From: Thermoanaerobaculia bacterium
Lineage (GTDB): Bacteria > Acidobacteriota > Thermoanaerobaculia > Multivoradales > J023
Direction of reading: 5' to 3'
DNA: 64,000 nt
Assembly (NCBI GenBank): GCA_030431255.1
Contig: JAUIJL010000016.1
Coordinates: 159,647 to 223,646 of the forward strand
In this document: in pieces, positions 36,801-45,867 of the stretch
Layout: each line of letters starts with the position of its first letter
Position numbering within the stretch: position 1 is the stretch's first letter
Notes under the pieces: model-generated
Told to the model about the DNA's origin: nothing
Databases searched by the model: none
The model's input: only the letters and a program-made list of their open reading frames with translations
Program-made: the position numbers and the translations under genes

Positions 36801-39216
36801 CTTGACCAGCCGGACCGTCGGCATTTGGAGCGGCAATGGGGAGACCCCTTCGACCACCGTCGAGCAGCGGGACGGCTTCGGTCGCCTGATCCGGGTCAGC
36901 GAGCCGTCCGGCACCCAGGGGGCCACGGTCCACAGCACCTACACCTACGACCAAGCGGATCGACTGCGGCTCGCCTGCGTCGCCGACGCCGATACCAACC
37001 CCCACAACGGCTGTGGCGGTCAAGAGCGCAGCTTCACCTACGACGCCGCGGGTTTCATGGTGCAAGAGCTGCATCCGGAAATCGAAGGTCCCGTCACCTA
37101 TACCTACGACGGCCGGGGCAACATCAAGAAAAAGGACCTCACCGGCACCGCCCACGACCTGGAATACGTCTACGACGCGGCCGGCCGTGTCACCCAAGCT
37201 CTCGACGGTGACGGTTATGTATTCCAGGAGTATTTCTTCGGCTACAGCAATACGGACGGTCGGCGCGTCGGCAAGCTCTACCAAGCCCGTCGTCACAACT
37301 GGCTGCCCGAAAGCGCCGGCTCCCAGAACCTCGTCGACCATGTGGTCACCGAAACCTTCGATCACTCGGCCCCCGGGGATCGTTTGGCGAGCTATGCCGT
37401 GCGCTCCAGCCGTGGTGCTTCCTTCAAAACGGACTACACCTACGATGCCATGGGCAACCTGAGCCGGTTGGTCTATCCGACCTGCGATCGGCTGCCCTGC
37501 TCCGCCGCGGAGGCCGGACCGACCCTCAACTTGGGCAATATCGCCGACAACACGGTCTACATGGACCTCGATCTCGGGCCGGGCGGTGAGCTCGACGGGG
37601 ATATCGCCAAGCTGCGCTATCGCCCGCGGGGCACCTTCAGCCGCATCGAGCACGGCAACGGCCTGACGGATGAAATCCAACGGCTGCTGAACGCCTGGAA
37701 ACCGATCGAAAAAATCCTCGTTCGCGCCCAAGACGGCAGCATTCTCTGGAATACGGGCTCCCACGAATTCGACGGCGCGGGCAACATCTACCGCATCGGC
37801 TCGGGTGACCATCAACAGAGCTTCAGCTACGACCCCGTCGGTCGGTTGACGTCGGCCACGGTGGGCATCGGAGCGGGCCAGGTGCTCACCGAGGCCCAGT
37901 CCTACGACCGCTTCGGCAATATCACCACCATCACCCGTTCCGGCGAGACCGGCACCCGTCAACTCTTCCCCGATGTCGACACCAACCGTCTCGGCTCGTC
38001 CCTGGCGAGCTACGACGCCGGCGGCAATATGACGTCGTGGGTCGAGGGCAATCAGACCTACTTCTACGACTACGCGCCGGACAACCGCGCCACGACCTTG
38101 GAAGGCAGCGGCGAAGCCAGGGCGTTCCTCTACACCGTGGCGGGTGAGCGCTTCGGTGTGCTCAATCAAGTCACGGATGTGGCGGAATACATGCCCCGCG
38201 ACCCGGGCAACGGTTTGCTCAGCCGTTTCGAGCACTCTTCTTCCGGTTGGAGCCGAACGAAAGATTATTTCCGGGCCGGCTCCCAGGTCATCGCCACCCG
38301 CGCCGACGGCGAGATCCGTCACCTTCACGTCGACCACTTGGGCAGCACTCGGTTGATCTCCGACGACGCCGGCCAGATCGTCGGTGAGCTGACCACCTAC
38401 CTGCCCTTCGGCTCCTACGCCCACGACGGGGCGATCGGTGCGGAGGAGCATCGTTTCACCGGCCACGAGCGAGACGACGTCGGCCAGGCGAGCGCCAACC
38501 TCGACTACATGCACGCCCGCTACTACGCCTCGTCCATCGGGCGCTTCCAATCCGTGGATCCGGTGCTCGGCGACGCGGCCCAGCCGCAGTCGTGGAATCG
38601 CTACACCTACGCGTCCAACTCACCGACCTCCTACGTCGATCCCGACGGCAGGGTCGTGCTCGGCCTGCTCAAGAAAACCGTCAAGCTCGCCGTCAAGGGT
38701 GGAGACGTGGCCGCGACCTTCGGCGGCATCATCGAAGACGCCATCACCCTCGCCAATCCCCATGCCTCGCCGGTCGACCGGGCCTTGGCGGCGGTTTCAC
38801 TGGCGTCGGAGGTCTTCTCCCCCGTCAGCGTCAGAGACGGCAAAGCCGCTGCTAAAATCGTCGACGGCGCGCTGGACGGCGCTCAGACGGTGGGCCGAAG
38901 AGGCCGAGCACGATTCGAGGTCACTGAAAGTGGTGTAGCTATCCCCACCGATTCCAAGGAGCTTCGGTCGAATTTGTCTCAGCTAAACGACGTTTCCACG
39001 AGTCCCGACAAGAGTCGAAAGTTTACCGGCACGGACAGCCAAGGCCCGGTTCGAGTCCGGGTGGAAAAGGCTCATCCGGAGGACCCGAATTTCTCCGGTA
39101 CCCCCGACCCCTTACACACCGTCGATCATCTGCACATCGACCGACGTAAAAATGGTGAAACCGGTAAATGGGGCTCCGCAGAGAAGGTGCAATATGACTG
39201 GCCGTTTGACATTTGA
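33865..39216 (+). CDS. RHS-repeat polymorphic toxin
   Basis: A 1783-residue protein with a signal peptide (VALLLLLLCASAGSLLGQ). RHS/YD repeats run through most of it (for example YTYDQADRL, FTYDAAGFM, YTYDGRGNIKK). The RHS core signature near residue 1490 includes HVDHLGSTRLISD and YMHARYYASSIGRFQSVDP. After VDPDGR (about residue 1595) the last ~190 residues switch to an unrelated, lower-GC domain ending VDHLHIDRRKNG...QYDWPFDI, which is the expected toxin tip. The conserved His residues suggest a nuclease or similar enzyme, but the toxin class was not identified. The next gene overlaps its end and is the probable immunity gene. The hairpin at 33719 separates it from the upstream gene. Confidence 0.88.
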   Translation: MTHKDVFPNPVFAWLRQVALLLLLLCASAGSLLGQTFANWPELQKGQAPDTVFHYDDLDSVNLLNGNLTLNIPLGQDYPVGSTLSYGLGLVYNSNIWEALEENRHECEQQTQGGANQWIKFYPKTLDRLSNAGPGWMVSLGRFQPDGWEYFTVNKPPFTYVGADGSRHGLHPELHLKSGEPTQANVFYATDGSFLRMFDQATCASTPGNGGTCRRLEFPDGSYQEFHKVGAEADDFRPTLIADAFGNQITVTYHDHSWVITDDHLRTQRVDFDPATPARSYSKVSSVTLSAFDGQTSVYSFEYGEPTTLERHLYAETTIGDLQCLDTRPAGSGGFLGADVQGVELLQRLLLPDGSYYEMDYFTDDDPQGASDTVLLNHMSGAIEHLRLPSGLHYRWIYSWSYGRLKIKTYKTPRPFERVTGVAVKQRYILDEAGLEQDVVTWQYAPSRASFNANFDPENASDLYRPCFRKTDVRFFTGDYLTDETLSATRHSRHYFSSAETGPPGISFKSRKSLPFTVCPPQGTGEYYTDPSTPWYNDGLFLSQEILDPANPDGDPVRSTWVDYETDTSQFADEPDADRRVIRRRTVFHDDPIDAVDDHWIETRYEDFDGLGHYRKTVASSSFDYTDGEKTTLVTYNHDADGGSPSGPFFTPATSSKWLLGLYDERCRRQGAPLSSCVGAEERTRFDFDRQNGFLLAQRRLRAGSETDSDILTLYTNDGNGFVEEENVYGGDRSPGEHPLGAAFSPGNAPLDHRAKYWYSHGVLSRAVTYDGSNAFFETLNHQIDRNTGLVSRSRDAAGLDTHLDFDDMGRLISIETRKNGQFVNVATQLFRYTVPTELDPDLTLPEINRFCAQSSCPPAALGLAFEIRHCAPGTGDYNACHGQQLAERRFFYDRQGRLIDERRLIPWTADGEDISREVFRQMAYDLADRQAWSTEWHVSGLGFDVWFTGHEDYDIFDRARTIRRPDGKATTLQYTGERLTSRTVGIWSGNGETPSTTVEQRDGFGRLIRVSEPSGTQGATVHSTYTYDQADRLRLACVADADTNPHNGCGGQERSFTYDAAGFMVQELHPEIEGPVTYTYDGRGNIKKKDLTGTAHDLEYVYDAAGRVTQALDGDGYVFQEYFFGYSNTDGRRVGKLYQARRHNWLPESAGSQNLVDHVVTETFDHSAPGDRLASYAVRSSRGASFKTDYTYDAMGNLSRLVYPTCDRLPCSAAEAGPTLNLGNIADNTVYMDLDLGPGGELDGDIAKLRYRPRGTFSRIEHGNGLTDEIQRLLNAWKPIEKILVRAQDGSILWNTGSHEFDGAGNIYRIGSGDHQQSFSYDPVGRLTSATVGIGAGQVLTEAQSYDRFGNITTITRSGETGTRQLFPDVDTNRLGSSLASYDAGGNMTSWVEGNQTYFYDYAPDNRATTLEGSGEARAFLYTVAGERFGVLNQVTDVAEYMPRDPGNGLLSRFEHSSSGWSRTKDYFRAGSQVIATRADGEIRHLHVDHLGSTRLISDDAGQIVGELTTYLPFGSYAHDGAIGAEEHRFTGHERDDVGQASANLDYMHARYYASSIGRFQSVDPVLGDAAQPQSWNRYTYASNSPTSYVDPDGRVVLGLLKKTVKLAVKGGDVAATFGGIIEDAITLANPHASPVDRALAAVSLASEVFSPVSVRDGKAAAKIVDGALDGAQTVGRRGRARFEVTESGVAIPTDSKELRSNLSQLNDVSTSPDKSRKFTGTDSQGPVRVRVEKAHPEDPNFSGTPDPLHTVDHLHIDRRKNGETGKWGSAEKVQYDWPFDI

Positions 39217-39568
39217 ATCCGTATCCTGGGCAGACGCCGAGCTCGAGGAAATTTCGGTCGACTACGATCAGGTCGTGATTTCGGTAACCGAGCCGACACA
39301 CGGCGACACCCGGAAAATCGTTTGCCGAGGTCACATAGGCTTCGAGCTTCTGGGCTTCTGGGACGAAGCAGTCGTCGAGTCTGTTCAAGTAACCGACCGC
39401 CACGCTCTTCTGGATAGGAGCCTCGAGAAGCTGAACCAGCACTACCCCAGAGGTGCCCCAGAGAGTGGGCAACCGCAAAGAAATCTCAGGACTTGGAGCG
39501 TCTTGATCGTCACGCTCTCAGATGGAGCGGAGCTCAGAGTCGCTGCCAACGAGCACTTAGTGGAATAG
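39194..39568 (+). CDS. Probable immunity protein for the RHS toxin
   Basis: ATG at 39194 with GAGAAGG upstream gives 124 residues and overlaps the RHS stop by 23 bases. The upstream in-frame start at 39152 lies deeper in the toxin and is not needed. The protein is small, acidic and cytoplasmic-looking, with alternating strands and one helix (DRSLEKLNQHY). No named immunity family was recognised. The call rests on position: polymorphic toxin genes are normally followed directly by their immunity gene. A strong terminator follows. Confidence 0.7.
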   Translation: MTGRLTFESVSWADAELEEISVDYDQVVISVTEPTHGDTRKIVCRGHIGFELLGFWDEAVVESVQVTDRHALLDRSLEKLNQHYPRGAPESGQPQRNLRTWSVLIVTLSDGAELRVAANEHLVE

Positions 39569-39601
39569 CAAGCTACTCTGCTCGGAAATGATTCCATCGA
39601 A

Positions 39602-39629
39602 GACGCCGGAAAATCCGGCGTCTTTTTTT
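39602..39629 (+). terminator. Rho-independent terminator after the toxin/immunity pair
   Basis: GACGCCGGA at 39602-39610 pairs with TCCGGCGTC at 39614-39622 around an AAA loop, followed directly by seven T residues. This is a textbook terminator. Confidence 0.93.
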
Positions 39630-39805
39630 ATGACCTTACCTTATTTATTTTCGAGCCGTTTCGTGGCTTTGAGCCCGTTCCGTCAGAAGTGTCGCGTTAC
39701 CGAGTTGGGGTGTCCTTTTTCACCCAACCCATAAAGTTTTTTCGGATGCCGAGCATCTTCAGCTGTCAATGACGGATCTCACCATGATGGGAAAGGGAAT
39801 CAAAC

Positions 39806-42800
39806 ATGAGCCATGGGAAGCTTTGCGCTTGCCTCCTCCTCCTGAGCCTGCTGCCCGGAACGACCGGGGCACAAGATATTCCGGGGTCTTGGCCCGAACG
39901 TCTACAGAAAACGAGAAGCTCGCCGTTCGAGCCGCCGGCCACCGACGTCTTCGTCACCGATTCCGCACCGAGTCTCGACACGGACTGCACGTTCAATTCA
40001 GACCCATTGCACCCCCTGGTCATCGACGTCGAGGTGGACCGCGCCGTCGGTGACGTAGACAGCTCCGGTTTTCTAATCGATCCGGCGACCTTGATCGCCA
40101 ACGGCGTCATTCCGGCGACGGTCGAGGTGATCATGCCCGCCTTCGATATCGACATCAACGGCGAGCCGCCGCCGGAGGTGGACGAGGTTCTACTCAACGG
40201 ACAGCGCCTGGGAGTCCTGACCGGCGACAACCAAATCTGGAAGTTGAATTCCTTCAGCGTGCCGGTCAGCCAAATCAAATTCCCGTCGCCCGGGTCGTCC
40301 GCACCGGCGATCAATCGGGTACAGATCAATATCGACATCCTGAGCGAAGAGCGCTGGTGCGCCGCCATCGACTGGGTGGCCCTCTTCCTTCCGGTACAAG
40401 CCGCCACGGCGATCACGCTCGAGGCGGTCGCCGGAAATACGATCTATGTCCGGGACTACGGGTCTCGGGAGACCATCGACACGGTGTATCAACAGGTCTT
40501 CGACGAGGACTGCGATCTGTCCAACGAGATCGAGGACTACAACGATTATCCGTTCTCCGGGCCGTCGAAAGGGCTGTTCGGCGGCACCGGCAAGGCGCGA
40601 TTGCGTGCGACCCTCGAAACTTGCACGGGTGGCGGTCAACAAGAGCCTGAGGTCAGGGTTCGATGGAAAATCAGCGGCAACGAATCGATCAAAGGCACCA
40701 CCAAGTGGACCGGCAACGAAGGCGATATCGAGCTGACGATGCCCAAAGCGGTCGGCGCCTACGATACCGAGCTGCTCTTCATCGTCGACGGTCGAGAGAT
40801 GGCGCCGATTCACCGCAAGCTCTTCGTGACCCACGGCAATGCCTACAGCTTCTACAGCTACTTCCCGCCGCTCATTTGGCCGCGCCTCGGCTGGTATGAA
40901 AAAGCCACGTCGTGGGCGTCCGGCCAAAGAACCGAGTCGGGCATTCTGCGCGCCCTGCTCGGCGGCTTGTACTCCTACGGCCGGGCACAATGGCGCTACG
41001 GCTACCGCTTCGGCGCCAAAACCAGATGCGATTGGCAGGAACTGGTCCAAGACCCGATCCGCTGCGACTACGCGGATTGCTTCGTCTTCAGCGACGTGTT
41101 CGAGAATATGGCGGCAACGCTCGGCATCGGCGGCCTCGGATCGGCCACGCCGTACGGCTCCGAGGGACGGGGTTTCTTGACCAAGGGGGCGCCGTCCTTA
41201 GATCCGGCTTTTCCCGGAAACGCCAAGCGGCTCGGCAGCACGACCTACGACCGCTATAACTTCGCCAGCCACAGCCTCCGACGCAAAGCGTCGCGCTACT
41301 ACGACGCCACGTTCAACGGCATCTACACCAGCGAAACGCAATTTATCGAAGCCAATATTTCGGACGACTCCGGCAATACGGTCGAAGGCTGGACCCTCAC
41401 GGAGCTGCTCGGCAGCGTCTACGATTCCTGGGGCAACTACGCCTACCTCCCACCGTCTTTGGCGCAAGCGGCCCAAACCGCGGATTTCACCCTCGGAGCC
41501 CGAGGAAAAGCCCTGACCAACAACATCGAGATCCTCGGAGCCGTGGATTGGAGCCTCGAGGACGAGGATCAGAACGGGTTGGCGGAAACCTTGGTGGCTC
41601 AGGTGGAGGTCCGCCTCCACACGGCCGGTGAGTACACCGTCAGCGGCACCCTGGAAAAAGACGGCTCCCCTCTCGCCCATCGACCGAGCTGGGAATCGAT
41701 GCTGAGCTCGAAGGTCCTGCTCGACGAAATCAGCGGCACCTACACGGTCGAGCTCGAATTCTCCGGTGAGCAGCTGTTCCGCTCCGGCGTCGACGGTCCG
41801 TATGCGCTCGAGATCGAGGCGGTGGCGGCCGACGGCACAGCCTCCGCCACGCTGACCAGCCCGAGCTTCCAACACACCCAATTCGGCGAAACCGGGGCTC
41901 ATCTCGGCGGCGTCGCGGAATCGGCGGTCGATACCGATGTCGACGGCTTCCACGACGAGCTGGTGCTCACTGTCGACCTGGACGTCCGGCTGGAAGACGA
42001 GTACCGGCTGCAAGCAGCGCTCGAAAAAGACGGCGTGACCCTGGTCGATGCCCGGCTCACCGCCCCGTTTTCGATCGGACCGTCCGAGGTCGGCCTCAGC
42101 CTCGACGGCGGTCGGCTGCGGAACGCGGGCATCGACGGCCCCTACCAAGGCACGGTGATCCTGGTGGACTCGTCCGGGCATACCCTCGAAAGCACGACCT
42201 TCACCACCGGTCCTTATGCAGCCGCGGACTTCTCCGGCTTGCTGACACCGCGGGGCGCGGTCGGCAGCCAAGGGATCGACACCGGTGGAAACGGTCTCTA
42301 CGACCTCCTGCGGGTAGAGCTCGACACCGACTTCGACACGGGCGGTACCTATCTGCTGACCGCAACGCTCAGCAGTGACGGCTCGGCCACGGCCCAGGCC
42401 GAGCAATCGCTGAATCTGCCGGCCGGCCTTACCTCCCTCACCTTCGATTTCTCGGGCCCGGAGATTCGCTCCCTCGAGCTCGACGGGCCGTATTCCCTCG
42501 AAATTCTGGCTCGCGATGTCACGAGCCTCGAGGAGCTCGGCGCCGTCAGCCTCGACGGATCGATCACCGGCTTCCACCACACGGACTTCGATCCCCTCGG
42601 TGCCTCGACGCAGGACATCGCGCTGACCGGTGTCGCCGACGACTTCGGTGTCGACACGGACGGCAACGGTCGCTTCGACGAGCTGCACATGGAGATCGAG
42701 GTGGCCTTGGCCCAAAGCGATCTCTATGAGTGGAGCGTGCGGTTGGTGGACGCTCACAACACCGAAATCGGCTTCGTGACGGCCCAGGGCTCCTTCAACG

Positions 42801-44089
42801 CCGGCGTGGCTCGGGTGCCGCTGGTGTTCGACGGCGAGACCATCGGCAACAACGGTGTGCCGGGCCCCTACTTCCTCAAGGGGTTGCTCATGTTCGGCAG
42901 CAACGGCTCGAACCTGGTGGCGGTCGATGTGGCGCAAACCCAGGCCTACGGAGCGGCGGACTTCGAGGGGCCTGAAGCGGATCTTTCCCTCACCAAAGCG
43001 GCCTCACCGGATCCCGCCTCAGCCGGCGGCACGGTGACCTACACCCTGACCGTCAGCAATCACGGTCCGGCATCCTCCTCCGGTGCGACGGTGACGGATC
43101 CGCTACCGGCGGGCGTGAGCTTCCAATCCTCCAACGATTGCAGCGAAGCCGCGGGCATCGTCACCTGCGACGTCGGCCTGCTCGGGGTCGGGGCCCAACG
43201 GAGTGTCAGCTTCCGGGCGGCGCTCGACCCGGGTTTGGTGGGATTGCTCTCGAACTCCGCCACCGTGAACGGCTTCCGATTCGATCCCGTGGCCGCCAAC
43301 AACGTCGCAACCGCCGACATCGAGGTCGCAGCGCGCCAAGTCCTGCCGCTTCAAAACGGTCGCTTCGAGGTCAAGCTCGAATGGCGAGACTTCAACGGCG
43401 TCACGGGCTCGGGCGAGGTCGCGTTCGTGGGCTCGGCGCTACCCGGCCCCGTGCCCCTCCGATCCATCGACTCGACCGTGCTCGAATTCTTCGGTGGCCA
43501 GAATTGGGAGCTGCTGGTGAAAGTGCTGGACGGCCGCGCGATCAACGGACACTACTGGGTCTTCCAAGCCGCGGCGACCAACGTCGGCTTCACCACGACG
43601 GTCACCGACACCAGCTGCGGCACCACCAAGACCTACACCAATCCCCTGGGCGAGGCGGCCCCCGCCGTCACGGATACGGAAGCCTTCGAGGGCTGCCCGA
43701 ATCCGGGACCGCCGAGCTGTGTCGCCACCGAAGGCATCCTCTGCCTCGGCGAGCAAGGTCGATTCCGTGTCGAGGTGGCCTGGAACGACTTCCAGGACGG
43801 CTCGGGAGTCGGCCGTCAAGCTCAGCTCGAGCAAGCCGGGTCGGCCAAAAGCGACGACAGCGGCCTCTTCTATTTCTTCGCCCAAGACAATTGGGAGCTT
43901 TTGGTGAAGGTACTGGACGGCTGCGACCTAAACGACCACTTCTGGGTCTTCTCGGCCGCCATGACCAATGTCGAATACACACTCACCGTCACCGACAAGG
44001 TCAGCGGTGTGGTCAAGACCTACACGAATCCGTTGGGCTCCGCGGCGGCGGCGTTGAACGATACCAACGCCTTTGCCACGTGTGATTGA
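39806..44089 (+). CDS. Exported transglutaminase-like multidomain protein with DUF11 domain
   Basis: A 1427-residue protein with a signal peptide (LLLLSLLPGTTGAQ). ATG at 39806 has a GGGAAAGGGA purine stretch upstream. Residues of about 425-500 carry a likely transglutaminase triad: Cys in DYADCFVFSDVFE, His in NFASHSLRR and Asp in SRYYDATF. Ig-like beta domains follow, with repeated 'DTDGNGRFDEL' turns that suggest calcium binding. A DUF11 repeat domain lies near residues 1055-1175 (ADLSLTKAASPDPASAGGTV). Two C-terminal ~115-residue modules share GRF[ER]V[KE][LV]xW and NWELLVKVLDG. It probably acts at the cell surface and may crosslink or trim peptides. A hairpin follows the stop. Confidence 0.78.
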   Translation: MSHGKLCACLLLLSLLPGTTGAQDIPGSWPERLQKTRSSPFEPPATDVFVTDSAPSLDTDCTFNSDPLHPLVIDVEVDRAVGDVDSSGFLIDPATLIANGVIPATVEVIMPAFDIDINGEPPPEVDEVLLNGQRLGVLTGDNQIWKLNSFSVPVSQIKFPSPGSSAPAINRVQINIDILSEERWCAAIDWVALFLPVQAATAITLEAVAGNTIYVRDYGSRETIDTVYQQVFDEDCDLSNEIEDYNDYPFSGPSKGLFGGTGKARLRATLETCTGGGQQEPEVRVRWKISGNESIKGTTKWTGNEGDIELTMPKAVGAYDTELLFIVDGREMAPIHRKLFVTHGNAYSFYSYFPPLIWPRLGWYEKATSWASGQRTESGILRALLGGLYSYGRAQWRYGYRFGAKTRCDWQELVQDPIRCDYADCFVFSDVFENMAATLGIGGLGSATPYGSEGRGFLTKGAPSLDPAFPGNAKRLGSTTYDRYNFASHSLRRKASRYYDATFNGIYTSETQFIEANISDDSGNTVEGWTLTELLGSVYDSWGNYAYLPPSLAQAAQTADFTLGARGKALTNNIEILGAVDWSLEDEDQNGLAETLVAQVEVRLHTAGEYTVSGTLEKDGSPLAHRPSWESMLSSKVLLDEISGTYTVELEFSGEQLFRSGVDGPYALEIEAVAADGTASATLTSPSFQHTQFGETGAHLGGVAESAVDTDVDGFHDELVLTVDLDVRLEDEYRLQAALEKDGVTLVDARLTAPFSIGPSEVGLSLDGGRLRNAGIDGPYQGTVILVDSSGHTLESTTFTTGPYAAADFSGLLTPRGAVGSQGIDTGGNGLYDLLRVELDTDFDTGGTYLLTATLSSDGSATAQAEQSLNLPAGLTSLTFDFSGPEIRSLELDGPYSLEILARDVTSLEELGAVSLDGSITGFHHTDFDPLGASTQDIALTGVADDFGVDTDGNGRFDELHMEIEVALAQSDLYEWSVRLVDAHNTEIGFVTAQGSFNAGVARVPLVFDGETIGNNGVPGPYFLKGLLMFGSNGSNLVAVDVAQTQAYGAADFEGPEADLSLTKAASPDPASAGGTVTYTLTVSNHGPASSSGATVTDPLPAGVSFQSSNDCSEAAGIVTCDVGLLGVGAQRSVSFRAALDPGLVGLLSNSATVNGFRFDPVAANNVATADIEVAARQVLPLQNGRFEVKLEWRDFNGVTGSGEVAFVGSALPGPVPLRSIDSTVLEFFGGQNWELLVKVLDGRAINGHYWVFQAAATNVGFTTTVTDTSCGTTKTYTNPLGEAAPAVTDTEAFEGCPNPGPPSCVATEGILCLGEQGRFRVEVAWNDFQDGSGVGRQAQLEQAGSAKSDDSGLFYFFAQDNWELLVKVLDGCDLNDHFWVFSAAMTNVEYTLTVTDKVSGVVKTYTNPLGSAAAALNDTNAFATCD

Positions 44090-44098
44090 CGGCACGAA

Positions 44099-44128
44099 GG
44101 AATCGGGGGTCGTGCGGCCCCCGATTCC
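44099..44128 (+). terminator. Hairpin terminator candidate
   Basis: GGAATCGGGGG at 44099-44109 pairs with CCCCCGATTCC at 44118-44128 around an 8-base loop, ten bases after the stop of the transglutaminase-like gene. There is no T-run. Confidence 0.6.
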
Positions 44129-44160
44129 TCAGCGACGGTCCAGATACACAATTTTGAGCC

Positions 44161-44508
44161 TTGCTCGGGTCATGGCGCGCTCGCTATGACCCCGGCGTAA
44201 GCTTCTACTCAATGCTTCCGGGAGGGATCTGTCATGGGTCAGGGGCGTTCCTGCATCGGCCGATCACCGGCGATTTCGTCGCCGAGGTAGACGTCACGGG
44301 CTTCCCGGTGGACCAAGGGGGTGCCTATCGCAAGGCGGGTTTGATGCTGCGGGCCGGCCTCGGCGTCGACGCACCCCGCCTGATCGTCCAGCTGATCCCC
44401 CATTGGAACGGCGGCTCACAGCGGGTGCTGCAATCACGAGTGCAGCGGGGTCTGGAGCCTTCACCACAGCCCGCCCGAATCGGAGTCTCCTTCAAAGTGA
44501 CACTATAG
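44161..44508 (+). pseudogene. Truncated ConA-like (DUF1349-type) domain gene
   Basis: The frame encodes a clear fragment of a concanavalin-A-like domain: HRPITGDFVAEVDVTGFPV, then GGAYRKAGLMLRAGLGVDAPRL and IPHWNGGSQRVL. This family normally continues with a Pro-Ala-Trp-Leu-Arg segment and more strands. Here the frame stops soon after PARIGVSFKV. No signal peptide or complete start is visible upstream. I read it as a remnant. It could instead be a short diverged gene. Confidence 0.6.
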
Positions 44509-44697
44509 TCGTTCATTTTGATCGACATCAAAGCGAGCCATCACCTCGAAGTAGATCTAAAGTGCTGATATTGAAGGCGATCGGCTGGTGGCTGAAGAAT
44601 TGCACAGTAGATAGTTCAGCTCCATCCGAAGCCACTACAGGACAAGCCGCCCGACCAGGCTGCAACATTTCGGTGCCGGAGCTTTGGGGACCAAGAG

Positions 44698-45867
44698 ATG
44701 AGAAACGACACTGGACGGTCAGAGGCCGGACGGGATTACGCGGACGCCCACGCGGCACATTACGGTGAGAAGGATCTGAATCAGGCTCTGGGACTCTACC
44801 TGGGGATCACGGCAGCGCATCCACCACCTGCACCGAAGAGCTGGAGCCAGGCCGGAGATTCGCCGAGCCCTCGGCCGCAGCGAGCGCCGGCAGGCTTTCG
44901 TTGGCTGGTTTGGTCGTTGGTCGTTTTCACCGCGCCTTCGATAGTCATGGCACAGGCTGCTCTCTCTGAGGCACTGATACGGGCTGAAATGCCGCTCAAC
45001 TCACATGAGAAGCGCTTCGGGGACGGATGGGAGTGCGATTGGGGATACAGGAACGTCGATACGGAATGCGTGGCGGTGACGGTGCCGCTGCACGCCCGGC
45101 TGGATTTCCCGGGAGACACCTGGAAATGTCTACGCGGCTACTCGAAGATTGACGATGGATGCACCGCGATCGAGGTTCCGGCGGGAGCCTTCCTGGACGC
45201 TCGGGGGCGGGGCTGGGAATGTGCTCGAGGATTTGCGAGACTCGATCAGGCATGTGTCGCGATCGAGATACCCGAGGGTGCGTTTGGAGTCGATGTTTCC
45301 CCGCGCGGTTGGGAGTGTGGCCGGGGGTTCCGGGAGATCGACCGAGCCTGTGTCGTCGTCGAAGTGCCTCCCCATGGCTTCCTGGACTCCCGCGGGCACG
45401 ATTGGAGCTGTGAGCGTGGCTATCGCAGGGCAGACCAGTCGTGCATCGCCGTCGTGGTACCGGAACACGGCTATCTCGACGGTTTCGGGGCCGATTGGAA
45501 ATGCGAACGGGGGTTTCAAAAGGCCGGCAGCTCGTGCGCACCCGTGAGAGTACCTCCTCGAGCCCAGCTGACACGATCCGGCAACGACTGGGCATGCGAC
45601 CGGGGGTACCGGAGGGACGGCGGCTCATGTATCGAAGTCGAGCTACCTCCCAACGCCTACCTCACCTCTTCCGGGCGCGACTGGAAGTGTGAATGGAGCT
45701 ACAGAAAAGCCGGCCTTTCGTGCGTCGCTTTCGAGGCACCGACGAATGGCCACATCGACTACTCTGGAAATGACTGGACCTGCAACCCAGGTTACAGGCG
45801 GCATGACACACGATGCGCTCGACACCCAGGTGGATCGACAGTGCCTGCGAGTATCGAACGAGAATGA
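44698..45867 (+). CDS. Membrane protein with nine Cys/Trp repeats, unknown
   Basis: A 389-residue protein. The first ~65 residues are hydrophilic, then a hydrophobic segment (WLVWSLVVFTAPSIVMAQA, residues 70-90) predicts a membrane anchor. The rest is nine tandem units of about 31-33 residues with the pattern 'VP...G..W.C..GYR.....C..V.V'. Each unit has two Cys, so one disulfide per repeat is likely, which points to an extracytoplasmic location. Start ATG is at 44698. The stop TGA overlaps the next ATG (ATGA), coupling it to a PP2C phosphatase. The domain family is unnamed to me. Confidence 0.75.
   Translation: MRNDTGRSEAGRDYADAHAAHYGEKDLNQALGLYLGITAAHPPPAPKSWSQAGDSPSPRPQRAPAGFRWLVWSLVVFTAPSIVMAQAALSEALIRAEMPLNSHEKRFGDGWECDWGYRNVDTECVAVTVPLHARLDFPGDTWKCLRGYSKIDDGCTAIEVPAGAFLDARGRGWECARGFARLDQACVAIEIPEGAFGVDVSPRGWECGRGFREIDRACVVVEVPPHGFLDSRGHDWSCERGYRRADQSCIAVVVPEHGYLDGFGADWKCERGFQKAGSSCAPVRVPPRAQLTRSGNDWACDRGYRRDGGSCIEVELPPNAYLTSSGRDWKCEWSYRKAGLSCVAFEAPTNGHIDYSGNDWTCNPGYRRHDTRCARHPGGSTVPASIERE

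Noticed and set aside
34858..38550. 1230-residue open frame on the - strand inside the RHS gene
   Set aside because: It mirrors the RHS gene in a high-GC region, has no domain-like motifs and is an antisense shadow of codon bias.
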